NCBI GenBank assembly: GCA_009780585.1
Contig: WQZS01000006.1
Coordinates: 60,470 to 124,469, forward strand
DNA length: 64,000 nt
Source: Defluviitaleaceae bacterium
Lineage (GTDB): Bacteria > Bacillota > Clostridia > Lachnospirales > WQUN01
Direction of reading: 5' to 3'
Below, piece after piece: positions 49,813-57,641 of this stretch. The translations under genes and the position numbers were made by a program. The notes below the pieces were generated by a model. That model was not told the origin of the DNA and searched no databases. It worked only from the letters and a program-made list of their open reading frames with translations. Each line of letters begins with the position of its first letter. The first letter of the stretch is position 1.

Positions 49813-51414
49813 TTAGAATTGGTTGTAGATAAATTGCCGCGCGTCGTAGCCGTGGCCGTACGCGCCCAATATAATCGTCATAAAGAGGATAATGCCGACC
49901 ACCGCATATCGTACCGGCCATGAAAAATCATTTTTAAACACATCGCGGAAGTCCGCGCCTTTACGCCCGAGGTAGCTGACCCAAAACACGACAAGTAAGC
50001 CCGCGCCCGCCGCAAGGTAATCGGGGGGGTACAGCGTCAATTCCGATACGCCCCGTGTTAGGAAATCGGTCAACCCGAAATCGGTAACAACCGAAAGCAT
50101 CATCCGAAAGGTATTGCGTACGCCCGCGTAGATGTCGAACGAGCGGATCATGTTCATCAGCCAAAACGTCCAAAGGATCTGCACGGCGATGAACAAGCGG
50201 TTGGTCTTCGCGGTCGTAAAGCGTGTATGGAAGCGGTTCTTAAGCGGCGTCAGTTCCTGCGCGAGCATGATTACGATGCCGTTGGCCAACCCCCAGGCGA
50301 TAAAATTCCAAGTGGAGCCGTGCCACAAGCCCGTGAGGAACCATACGAACAAAAGCGAAATATGCACGGGCAAGCGTTTTCCCAAGCCCTCACCCAATTT
50401 CTTGCGGGCGAACTTGGTTGCGCGCAGCATCCCTTTCGACAAGGTCATGGGGTAAAAAAGATAATCGCGGAACCACATGTACATCGTGATGTGCCAGCGC
50501 GTCCAATATTCCTGTATCGAGCGCGAATAAAAGGGTCTGTTGAAGTTTTCGGGCAGTTTGACGCCGAACATCTCCGCCGCACCGATGGCGATGTCGATAC
50601 CCCCGGTAAAGTCCATAAACAGGATAACCGCGTACAAGCCGATGGAAAGCAGGTAATACGCGCCCATAAAATCCTCGGGCGCGGCGGTAAGGACGGCCAG
50701 CGCGGGCCATAAACGGTCGGCGATCACGAGCTTCTTAAAAAAACCCCACAGTACGCGCATCCCGCCGCGCGATAAATTATCGCGGTTCAACGATTCGCCG
50801 CTGTACAGCGTTTGCGAAAGCGTTTCGAAGCGGCTGATGGGCCCTTGTATTACTTGCGGGAAAAACGAAACGAAAAGCGCGAGCTTTAACGGGTTGGTCA
50901 GCGGCTTCGACTTTTGACGGTGGACGTCGATGAGGTATCCTACCGTTTGGAAGGTATAGAACGAAATCCCCATCGGCAGCGCGAACCGCATGAAACCGAA
51001 GGAACGGTCAACCCGCAACGCGCCCAATATCGAGTTGGTGTTTTGTATCACAAAATCCGTGTATTTCACCATTGCAAGCAAACCCAACACAATAATTAAA
51101 GCGGAAACCAACCACCGTTTGCTCACGGCCTTGGCTTCCGTTTTATATTGCTTGCGCAGTTGCTTGTCTTCGGTCGCTTCCGAAAGCGCGTCGTTTCGCG
51201 TCCATACACGGCGCATCCCCATCGTGCAAAGATAGGAAACGACGATCGTAGTACATATGTAAAATAAAAATACGGGCCCGCTGAAGGCGTAGAAAGCCAT
51301 CGAGCCCAACAGCAACGCCCCCCAGCGGAACCGCCGCGGGGTAATTTGGTATACGGCGAAGAGGATTAACAAAAATAATAGGAAATGCGCGGACGTAAAC
51401 AGCAAACCTTCCAC
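49813..51414 (-). CDS. MBOAT O-acyltransferase (DltB/AlgI-like)
   Basis: 533 residues with about ten to twelve helices. MBOAT marks: LPMGISFYTFQTVGYLIDV, FFPQVIQGPI, EYWTRWHITMYMWFRDYLFYP, and the catalytic histidine in LTGLWHGSTWNF. It moves an activated acyl or aminoacyl group across or at the membrane onto an outside polymer. First gene of the cassette; starts with GTG 51414. SD is weak (AGGTTG). With the carrier and adenylation genes it defines a D-alanylation-like system. Confidence 0.92.
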   Translation of the reverse strand: MEGLLFTSAHFLLFLLILFAVYQITPRRFRWGALLLGSMAFYAFSGPVFLFYICTTIVVSYLCTMGMRRVWTRNDALSEATEDKQLRKQYKTEAKAVSKRWLVSALIIVLGLLAMVKYTDFVIQNTNSILGALRVDRSFGFMRFALPMGISFYTFQTVGYLIDVHRQKSKPLTNPLKLALFVSFFPQVIQGPISRFETLSQTLYSGESLNRDNLSRGGMRVLWGFFKKLVIADRLWPALAVLTAAPEDFMGAYYLLSIGLYAVILFMDFTGGIDIAIGAAEMFGVKLPENFNRPFYSRSIQEYWTRWHITMYMWFRDYLFYPMTLSKGMLRATKFARKKLGEGLGKRLPVHISLLFVWFLTGLWHGSTWNFIAWGLANGIVIMLAQELTPLKNRFHTRFTTAKTNRLFIAVQILWTFWLMNMIRSFDIYAGVRNTFRMMLSVVTDFGLTDFLTRGVSELTLYPPDYLAAGAGLLVVFWVSYLGRKGADFRDVFKNDFSWPVRYAVVGIILFMTIILGAYGHGYDARQFIYNQF

Positions 51415-51513
51415 AACCTATCAATTGTCATTAAAATGCGATATTATCGGAAACACACAACCGCGAGCGTACCATTTTTCATCATAAACCGCAAGTAGAA
51501 AGGCGGATCCCGT

Positions 51514-52548
51514 ATGAATCTTCCCCCCGAAACGCTCTTTTTAGACGACGCGAATTCCGCGCTCGTCATCCTGGACCAAAGTCTGTTGCCCACCGAAGTC
51601 AAGTACATTCACTTAACGGCGCTTGAGCAGGTATATAACGCCATTAAGGAATTGAAGGTGCGCGGCGCACCCGCCATCGGCGTGGCGGCGGCGATGGGGT
51701 TGTATATTCATATGAAGGGCTTTTTCCGCCCGGATGAAACGGACGCCGCCACTTTTATGGCGGAAATGGAACGGGCAAGCGTTTATTTGGCATCCTCACG
51801 CCCGACGGCGGTTAATTTGCGGTGGGCCTTGCAAAAAATGATCCATGCGGTCAAGTCGTGCAAAGCAGGCGGCGCTTCCGAACTTCTTAACAAATTGCGA
51901 AAAAGTTGCGAACAGATAAAAACCGATGATATCGAAGCGAATAAACAAATCGGTAAATACGGTGCGGCGTTGTTAAAACCCGGTATGGGTATACTCACCC
52001 ATTGCAACGCGGGGGCGTTGGCTACGGCGGGCTACGGCACGGCACTCGCGCCGATCTATACCGCGCACGAAAACGGGATGCTCCTGCGTGTGTACGCGGA
52101 CGAAACCCGCCCTGTCTTGCAAGGCGCGCGGCTTACGGCGTTCGAGTTACAACACGCGGGCGTGGACGTAACCTTGATCTGCGACAACATGGCCGCGACG
52201 GTGATGGCGAACGGTTGGGTGGACGCGGTGTTCGTCGGGTGCGACCGCGTGGCCGCCAACGGCGATACGGCAAATAAGGTCGGCACGCACGGCGTTGCCA
52301 TTCTCGCGAAACGGTTCGGCATCCCCTTCTACGTATGCGCGCCGCTTTCCACGATCGATAAGGATACGCCCGCGGGCGCGGATATCGTTATCGAAGAAAG
52401 GGACCCCGCGGAGGTCACCGAAATGTTCTATGCGCAACGTATGGCCCCGGAAGGTATCAAGGTCTTTAACCCTTCATTCGACGTAACCCCGGCGGAGTTG
52501 ATTACGGCGTTTATCACCGAAAAAGATATATTATACCCACCATTTTAA
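51514..52548 (+). CDS. mtnA: S-methyl-5-thioribose-1-phosphate isomerase
   Basis: 344 residues. Methionine salvage enzyme that opens methylthioribose 1-phosphate to methylthioribulose 1-phosphate. IKELKVRGAPAIGVAAAMG, the catalytic cysteine in THCNAGALATAGYGTAL and the aspartate in GCDRVAANGDTANKVGTHG are present. SD AAAGGCGG precedes the ATG. No other salvage genes are adjacent, so it may also act on ribose or deoxyribose phosphates. It is divergent from the dlt-like cassette. Confidence 0.92.
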   Translation: MNLPPETLFLDDANSALVILDQSLLPTEVKYIHLTALEQVYNAIKELKVRGAPAIGVAAAMGLYIHMKGFFRPDETDAATFMAEMERASVYLASSRPTAVNLRWALQKMIHAVKSCKAGGASELLNKLRKSCEQIKTDDIEANKQIGKYGAALLKPGMGILTHCNAGALATAGYGTALAPIYTAHENGMLLRVYADETRPVLQGARLTAFELQHAGVDVTLICDNMAATVMANGWVDAVFVGCDRVAANGDTANKVGTHGVAILAKRFGIPFYVCAPLSTIDKDTPAGADIVIEERDPAEVTEMFYAQRMAPEGIKVFNPSFDVTPAELITAFITEKDILYPPF

Positions 52549-52626
52549 CATTTTATTCGTTTATTTGTCGTTTAAGTTGTTAAATTGCGATTTATATTTG
52601 TTGCAAAATTATTACGTAAATGTTAC

Positions 52627-52651
52627 CATCCCCTCGATTTACGAAGGGATG
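52627..52651 (+). promoter_or_regulatory. Hairpin overlapping the SD of the 3D-domain gene
   Basis: CATCCCCTCG (52627-52636) pairs with CGAAGGGATG (52642-52651) with one mismatch and a five-base loop. The 3' arm contains the AAGGGATG SD, seven bases before ATG 52658, so folding would hide it. Confidence 0.5.
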
Positions 52652-52657
52652 TGAATC

Positions 52658-53686
52658 ATGCACAGGATAAAAGCCATTGCCGCCGTACTGTTTTTCGTAT
52701 TTGTCGCCGCTGTTTTTTTGCCGCTCGTGGTCTTTGATTTCAACGCCGCCGACGATTATTTTCCCGTTGTGACGCTTTCCGATTTGGGGCAGGTTAACCG
52801 TTACGAAACGGCCGCGCAAACCGTCGGGGAGTTCCTGGAGGATATGGGTATCACTACCGCTTTGCTGGATCGCGTAAGCTATCCCGCGGATTCGCCCATA
52901 TACGACGGCATGGATATTAGCGTAAAGCGGGCCGTGCGGTTTTACGTAGCCACCGATGACAACCCGCCCGCCCCGTGGGTGATGCGGTACGGTATCACGG
53001 TAGAGGACATACTCCTACAGGTACAGAATACATACGATACGCCCTTCTTGTACGCCAATGATTTGACAAGAAAAATAGAAACGGCCGACGTGCTGCGCTT
53101 CCAATCATGGAGCACCCGCTACTTTACCGAAGTGGTGGAGGTTCCCTTTGAAATTATCGAAAATTATACGGGCTCCGTACGTTCGGGGCGCACCCACATA
53201 CGCCAGCGCGGCGCGACAGGCGAACATGAAGTGACCGTTAATGTCGTGTACATCGGCGGACATGAAGACAGCCGAACCATTACGGATACGGTTGTGATAT
53301 CCGACCCCGTATACGCCATCTACGATATCGGCACCGCCGCCCTCGGCGCGACGACAAACACAAACGCCTCCGATTTCCATTACCTGCGGCGGTTGCGCTT
53401 ACAGGCCACGGCGTATTGCGCGTGCGTTGTCTGTACGGGTAAGAACCCAGGCGATCCGTGGCACGGCATTACCGCGTCCGGGCGGCAAGTGGAGCACGGT
53501 ATCGTAGCCGTTGACCGTGACGTGATCCCGCTGGGTACGCACCTTTACGTGGAGGGTTACGGGTTCGCCATCGCCGCGGACACAGGCGGGGCAATTGTCG
53601 GGGATAAAATCGACTTGTTCATGTACTCCCATCAGGACGCGCTGCGGTTTGGGCGGCGGTATTTGAACGTATGGGTGTTGAGTTGA
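52658..53686 (+). CDS. Secreted DUF348/G5/3D-domain cell-wall protein (YabE-like)
   Basis: 342 residues. N-terminal membrane anchor (about 5-27), ubiquitin-like DUF348-type repeats (TAAQTVGEFLEDMGI; VEDILLQ), a G5-like segment (VVEVPFEIIENYTG...RQRGATGEHEVTVNVVYI), and a C-terminal 3D domain (about 245-342). The three aspartates are in AVDRDVIPLGT, AADTGGAI and KIDLFM. These proteins act as lytic transglycosylase-like or Rpf-like wall enzymes. The gene stands alone with a terminator after it. Confidence 0.9.
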   Translation: MHRIKAIAAVLFFVFVAAVFLPLVVFDFNAADDYFPVVTLSDLGQVNRYETAAQTVGEFLEDMGITTALLDRVSYPADSPIYDGMDISVKRAVRFYVATDDNPPAPWVMRYGITVEDILLQVQNTYDTPFLYANDLTRKIETADVLRFQSWSTRYFTEVVEVPFEIIENYTGSVRSGRTHIRQRGATGEHEVTVNVVYIGGHEDSRTITDTVVISDPVYAIYDIGTAALGATTNTNASDFHYLRRLRLQATAYCACVVCTGKNPGDPWHGITASGRQVEHGIVAVDRDVIPLGTHLYVEGYGFAIAADTGGAIVGDKIDLFMYSHQDALRFGRRYLNVWVLS

Positions 53687-53710
53687 GCGCAAAATAAAAA
53701 ATTATAATCG

Positions 53711-53733
53711 GCCCGCGGATCGCGGGCTTTTTT
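53711..53733 (+). terminator. Intrinsic terminator
   Basis: GCCCGCG-GAT-CGCGGGC followed by six T. It closes the 3D-domain gene 25 bases after its stop. Confidence 0.9.
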
Positions 53734-53762
53734 GTTTGCGGGATTGGGTGTATGATGGATTT

Positions 53763-54674
53763 ATGGGATATGCGTATGTAACGTTTTTGATGCGCGGCGA
53801 CGGGTATTTGCCCGGGGCTTTGGTGTTGGGGTACGCGCTGGGGATGCAGTCGGCGCACGCCAAGGTGTGCTTGGTGACGGCGGATGTTTCCGACAGGGCG
53901 CGGGACGCGCTTGGTTGCGTGTATGACAGGGTAATCCCGATTGACGAAGTGCGCGTAAAAAACGCTGTCAAGGACGGGCGGCAGGACCGGAAAATTTTGA
54001 TGACACGGTTTGAAGCGTTGCAACTGGAAGCGTATGAAAAGATTATTCTATTAGACGCGGACGTACTGCCGATTGAAGGGTATGACGAACTGTTCGCGTT
54101 AGACACACCCGCCGGCATCATCATGGAACGCAAAGAGGAATGTTATACCGGCGCGCGGGAAGGGGACCGTTGGAGCTGGCATGACTTGTACGAACCGATA
54201 TGCCCGCACAGCGCCCGTATCCCCAAGGAAATCACCGACCGCGTAAGCGGGGACAATACAAATATGGGCGTCAACGCGGGCTTGTGGGTGTTGACGCCGT
54301 CGCAATATACATATGAAAAGGTAACGGAATATTTGCAAAAACCGGATATCGCGGAAATGGTTAAACGGTTCCCGTGGCCGGAGATGCAGCTCGCCACATA
54401 CATGTGGTCGGGCGAATGGACAAGCGTTGATATCCGATACTGCTCGATCGGCGGCTTCCCGCGGATTGACGCGTTAAAGGGTGTCCACTACGCGGGTCTT
54501 AAGCCGTGGCAGATCAAAAGCCGTTCGGCCTTACACTACGCGCAATTCCCCGATTTTACGTTATGGCGGAAATACTTCGCTTCGCTGTATTGGAAGACCC
54601 CGCTATTGCGCGGATATCCCATGTTGCAACGGTTATGGAAATTCTGCGAGAAATTCAAAAAAAGCGGCCCGTAA
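53763..54674 (+). CDS. GT8-like glycosyltransferase
   Basis: 303 residues from ATG 53763, where the family pattern begins (YAYVTFLMRGDGYLPGALVLGYAL). The metal-binding DxD is in ILLDADVLPI, and the acceptor region NTNMGVNAGLWVL and HYAGLKPW fit glycogenin/galactinol-synthase-like GT8 enzymes. Uses UDP-sugars. The SD is weak, and it begins only about 30 bases after a terminator, so its promoter must overlap that terminator or it is poorly expressed. Its last codons overlap the glyA-operon terminator. Confidence 0.85.
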   Translation: MGYAYVTFLMRGDGYLPGALVLGYALGMQSAHAKVCLVTADVSDRARDALGCVYDRVIPIDEVRVKNAVKDGRQDRKILMTRFEALQLEAYEKIILLDADVLPIEGYDELFALDTPAGIIMERKEECYTGAREGDRWSWHDLYEPICPHSARIPKEITDRVSGDNTNMGVNAGLWVLTPSQYTYEKVTEYLQKPDIAEMVKRFPWPEMQLATYMWSGEWTSVDIRYCSIGGFPRIDALKGVHYAGLKPWQIKSRSALHYAQFPDFTLWRKYFASLYWKTPLLRGYPMLQRLWKFCEKFKKSGP

Positions 54675-54687
54675 AAAACGAACCGCT
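54657..54687 (-). terminator. Terminator of the glyA operon, inside the GT8-like gene end
   Basis: On minus, AGCGGTTCGT pairs with ACGGGCCGCT (ten pairs, two G-T) around five T, followed by seven T. It lies about 70 bases after the glyA stop and overlaps the last codons of the convergent gene. Confidence 0.8.
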
Positions 54688-54754
54688 CACGCCGTAATCG
54701 TACAACCGCTGCAAGAAGCTGTTTCCGCAGGCGTCTGATTTATATACATACCTC

Positions 54755-56263
54755 TTACAAATATTTTGAAAGGAACGCCCCGTCCAATTCGGGGTAGAGT
54801 ACGTGCTTGTCCAATAAACGGCGCACGCGTTCCAGCGAGCGTTTCTTTACGTCGGCGTTGAGGTTGTACTCCGTTTTGGTCGGGTCGCCGTTTTTTTTCA
54901 GCTTGGGTTTAACAGCGGCCAGTACATCCGCGAAGATGTCCGCGATTTCCTTCATTTCGTCCGGCCCCATACCCAGGGTGGTCAGGGCGGGCGTACCCAA
55001 GCGTAAGCCGCTCGTAATCCACGGGCCGTTCTTGTCGCCGGGGATGGTGTTGCGGTTTAGGGTCAAGCCACATTCGCGCATGGCGTTTTCGGCTTGGGTG
55101 CCGGTGATGCCGGGCGCGTCGAGGTTTACGAGTACGAGGTGATTGTCTGTCCCGCCCGTCGGCACGTTGATACCGCGCTTGACGAGGGCTTCGGCCAACG
55201 CTTTCGCGTTTTCCGCGACTTTCGCGGCGTAGGCTTGGAATTCGGGCCGGTTGGCCTCCTCGAAGGCGATGGCCTTCGCCGCCATCACTTGCGGCAACGG
55301 GCCGCCCAATACATGGGGACAGCCCTTGTCCACGTATTCGGCATATTCCTTGGTACACAGTACCATGCCGCCGCGCGGGCCGCGCAGGGTCTTGTGGGTG
55401 GTGGTCGTTACGATGTCGGCGTAGGGGATGGGATTATATCGGCTTTGTAAGACCTTACCCGCTACCAGGCCCGCGAAATGCGCCATGTCCACCATTAATA
55501 CCGCGCCCGCTTCGTCGGCCATTCCGCGCAGACATTCGAAATCCAGGTTACGTGAATACGCGCTGAAACCCGTGAGAAGGATAAGGGGTTTTACTTCAAG
55601 TAATTGCTTGCGCAGTTTGTCGTAGTCCAGCAAACCCGTTTCCTTATCCACATGGTAAAAATGCACATCAAACATTTGGCCGGAAATATTATGGCGATAA
55701 CCGTGCGTCAAATGTCCGCCGGAATATAAATCCAGCCCCATGATCCGTTGGTTGCCCAACGCGTGCCGTATTTCGCCCCATTCGGTGTCGGAGATATTCA
55801 AGAGGTTCGTTTGCCCGAGCCTTTCCAACGCTGGGGTTTGTACCTTGTGACGCAATATCGCCCAAAACGCGACGAGGTTGGCGTCCGCGCCGGAATGTGG
55901 CTGTACATAAGCGTGTTCCGCGCCGAAGAGCTTCTTCGCTTCGTCGCAGGCACGCCGCTCGATGTCGTCTACGTTGTCGCACCCCGCGTAGAAACGCTTA
56001 CCCACATAACCTTCGGCGTACTTGTCGGTAAGCAAATTCCCCATCGCGGCTTGTACCGCGTAGGAGCAATAATTTTCGCTGGCGATGAGCTTCAAATAGC
56101 TGCGCTGGTCAAGGAGCTCGCGGATGATTGCCCGGGCAATGTCGGGGTATGATTTGGCGATAATGTCAAGGTTGGCGGCGTAGGCGGTCATTTCGGGGGA
56201 GGGTGCTTGCCCGCACCGCCCCGCGCCGCATAAGGATTTTATATAGTCGTTTAGTATTTCCAT
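54755..56263 (-). CDS. glyA: Serine hydroxymethyltransferase, long form
   Basis: 502 residues from ATG 56263 (GAGGGG nine bases upstream). PLP enzyme that makes glycine and 5,10-methylene-THF from serine. LIASENYCSYAVQAAMGN, VQPHSGADANL, the PLP-lysine in TTTTHKTLRGPRGG, and TGGTDNHLVLV are present. Most bacterial enzymes are about 415 residues; this one has an extra about 40 residues at the N-terminus and an insert in the large domain (about 150-200), like forms in chlamydiae and spirochaetes. It is paired with folD, so both feed C1 metabolism. Confidence 0.93.
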   Translation of the reverse strand: MEILNDYIKSLCGAGRCGQAPSPEMTAYAANLDIIAKSYPDIARAIIRELLDQRSYLKLIASENYCSYAVQAAMGNLLTDKYAEGYVGKRFYAGCDNVDDIERRACDEAKKLFGAEHAYVQPHSGADANLVAFWAILRHKVQTPALERLGQTNLLNISDTEWGEIRHALGNQRIMGLDLYSGGHLTHGYRHNISGQMFDVHFYHVDKETGLLDYDKLRKQLLEVKPLILLTGFSAYSRNLDFECLRGMADEAGAVLMVDMAHFAGLVAGKVLQSRYNPIPYADIVTTTTHKTLRGPRGGMVLCTKEYAEYVDKGCPHVLGGPLPQVMAAKAIAFEEANRPEFQAYAAKVAENAKALAEALVKRGINVPTGGTDNHLVLVNLDAPGITGTQAENAMRECGLTLNRNTIPGDKNGPWITSGLRLGTPALTTLGMGPDEMKEIADIFADVLAAVKPKLKKNGDPTKTEYNLNADVKKRSLERVRRLLDKHVLYPELDGAFLSKYL

Positions 56264-56265
56264 TG

Positions 56266-57102
56266 TCAATTTCCCCTCATAAAATAATCTTGCGCGGCTT
56301 TTAACGTATTTTTCATCAGCATGGCGCGTGTCATGGGTCCGACACCGCCGGGTACGGGTGTGATGAAGGACGCGGTTTTTTCTATCGGTTCAAAGTCCAC
56401 GTCGCCGTGTATTTTGTCCCCCACGCGGTTGATGCCGACGTCGATCACGACCGCGCCGGGCTTTACCATATCGGTGGTGATCAACCCCGCTTTACCCACC
56501 GCGCTGATCAGCACGTCCGCTTGGCGGGTATGCGAAGGCAGGTCCACGGTCGAGCCGTGGCAAATCGTAACGGTCGCGTGGCGGTGCAAGAGCATCGTAC
56601 CCATCGGCTTGCCCACGATGTTCGAGCGGCCCACCACTACGCAATGCTTGCCGCGCAAGTCGATTTCGTACCGGTCCAATAACGCGATCACGCCCGCGGG
56701 GGTGCAAGGCTCAAACGCGGGCCCGCAATTTAAGTACAGCTTACCCATGGTAAGCGCGTGGAAAGCGTCTACATCTTTTTCGGGTGAAATGGCTTGGATT
56801 ACCGCGTCTGCGTTGTATCCCTTGGGTAGGGGAAGCTGTACCAATATCCCGTGGACATCGGCTTGCGCGTTAAGCCGCCGGATCAATTCCAAAAGCGTAT
56901 CCTGTCCCGCGTCCTCGGCCAAAAGGTGCGCGTGGCTGATGATGCCGCATTTTTCGCAATCCCTGCGTTTGTTGGCGACGTATACCATGGAAGCGGGGTT
57001 GTCCCCCACTTGGATCACCGCCAAGCCCGGCGGTTGGGGCAATAACGCGGTTTGCTTCTTAACGCTGATGCGCACCTGTTTGGCGAGCGCGTTGCCGTCC
57101 AT
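56266..57102 (-). CDS. folD: Methylene-THF dehydrogenase/cyclohydrolase
   Basis: 278 residues from ATG 57102. Oxidises 5,10-methylene-THF and hydrolyses the product to 10-formyl-THF. YVANKRRDCEKCGI holds the catalytic Tyr and Lys; VHGILVQLPLP, EKDVDAFH, PCTPAGVIALL, VVVGRSNIVGKPM and TPVPGGVGPMTRAMLM are diagnostic. The protein starts at MDGNAL, a few residues short of the family; the SD GGGAG is 21 bases away. An in-frame ATA (57114) or ATC (57117) fits the SD better and gives IATLMDG, as in relatives. Start therefore uncertain. Confidence 0.95.
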   Translation of the reverse strand: MDGNALAKQVRISVKKQTALLPQPPGLAVIQVGDNPASMVYVANKRRDCEKCGIISHAHLLAEDAGQDTLLELIRRLNAQADVHGILVQLPLPKGYNADAVIQAISPEKDVDAFHALTMGKLYLNCGPAFEPCTPAGVIALLDRYEIDLRGKHCVVVGRSNIVGKPMGTMLLHRHATVTICHGSTVDLPSHTRQADVLISAVGKAGLITTDMVKPGAVVIDVGINRVGDKIHGDVDFEPIEKTASFITPVPGGVGPMTRAMLMKNTLKAAQDYFMRGN

Positions 57103-57120
57103 TAATGTGGCTATGATAAA

Positions 57121-57639
57121 TCACTCCCGATGGATTATTTGCGTATGGAAATATTCATCTGCTTTCGCGTAATGCTCGCTTACCACCACCGTACCCGCCG
57201 CCATGTCACCCAAACGTTTGTGCCGTTTGGAGAACATGATCGTAAACAGCCCCGCGTACAGCATGTCAACCGATGAACGGAACAGGGCGCGGATGATAAT
57301 ATCGTTGATCCGTACGGGTTCCCCGTTCTCGCGGATGGCGCGCAAGCCGAAGATTTTTTTACCCGGGGATTGGCCGTTCATGACCATTTCAAACAAAATA
57401 AAATAACCGAAGTGCATGACGAAAAAAGCGATAAGCACCGCGCCCAACGCCTTACCGCTCGGGTATGGGTTGCCGAAGAGCCAACGGTCGAAGCCCAGCA
57501 AAATAACGCAACCCGTTAAAATAACGGCCAGCATTTGCAAGGTATAATCGATGACGAAGGCCGCAAGGCGCGACCCGACCCCGGCCAGCCGGTATTCGAT
57601 TTCGATGTTGGCGGGGGTAATGACCGTAATCGTTTTCAT
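57121..57639 (-). CDS. RDD family membrane protein
   Basis: 172 residues from ATG 57639 (AAAGG SD five bases upstream). RDD core with GVGSRLAAFVIDYTLQ (the Arg and two Asp are spread over helix 1), three to four helices, and the central SPGKKIFGLRAI. RDD proteins are often found beside MoxR/DUF58 modules; some are Na+/H+ exchangers, but most have no known role. Overlaps nothing; three bases after the DUF58 stop. Confidence 0.85.
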   Translation of the reverse strand: MKTITVITPANIEIEYRLAGVGSRLAAFVIDYTLQMLAVILTGCVILLGFDRWLFGNPYPSGKALGAVLIAFFVMHFGYFILFEMVMNGQSPGKKIFGLRAIRENGEPVRINDIIIRALFRSSVDMLYAGLFTIMFSKRHKRLGDMAAGTVVVSEHYAKADEYFHTQIIHRE

Positions 57640-57641
57640 AA

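Noticed and set aside
51415..51513. Riboswitch before mtnA
   Set aside because: The gap is under 100 bases and shows no SAM-type helices or terminator.
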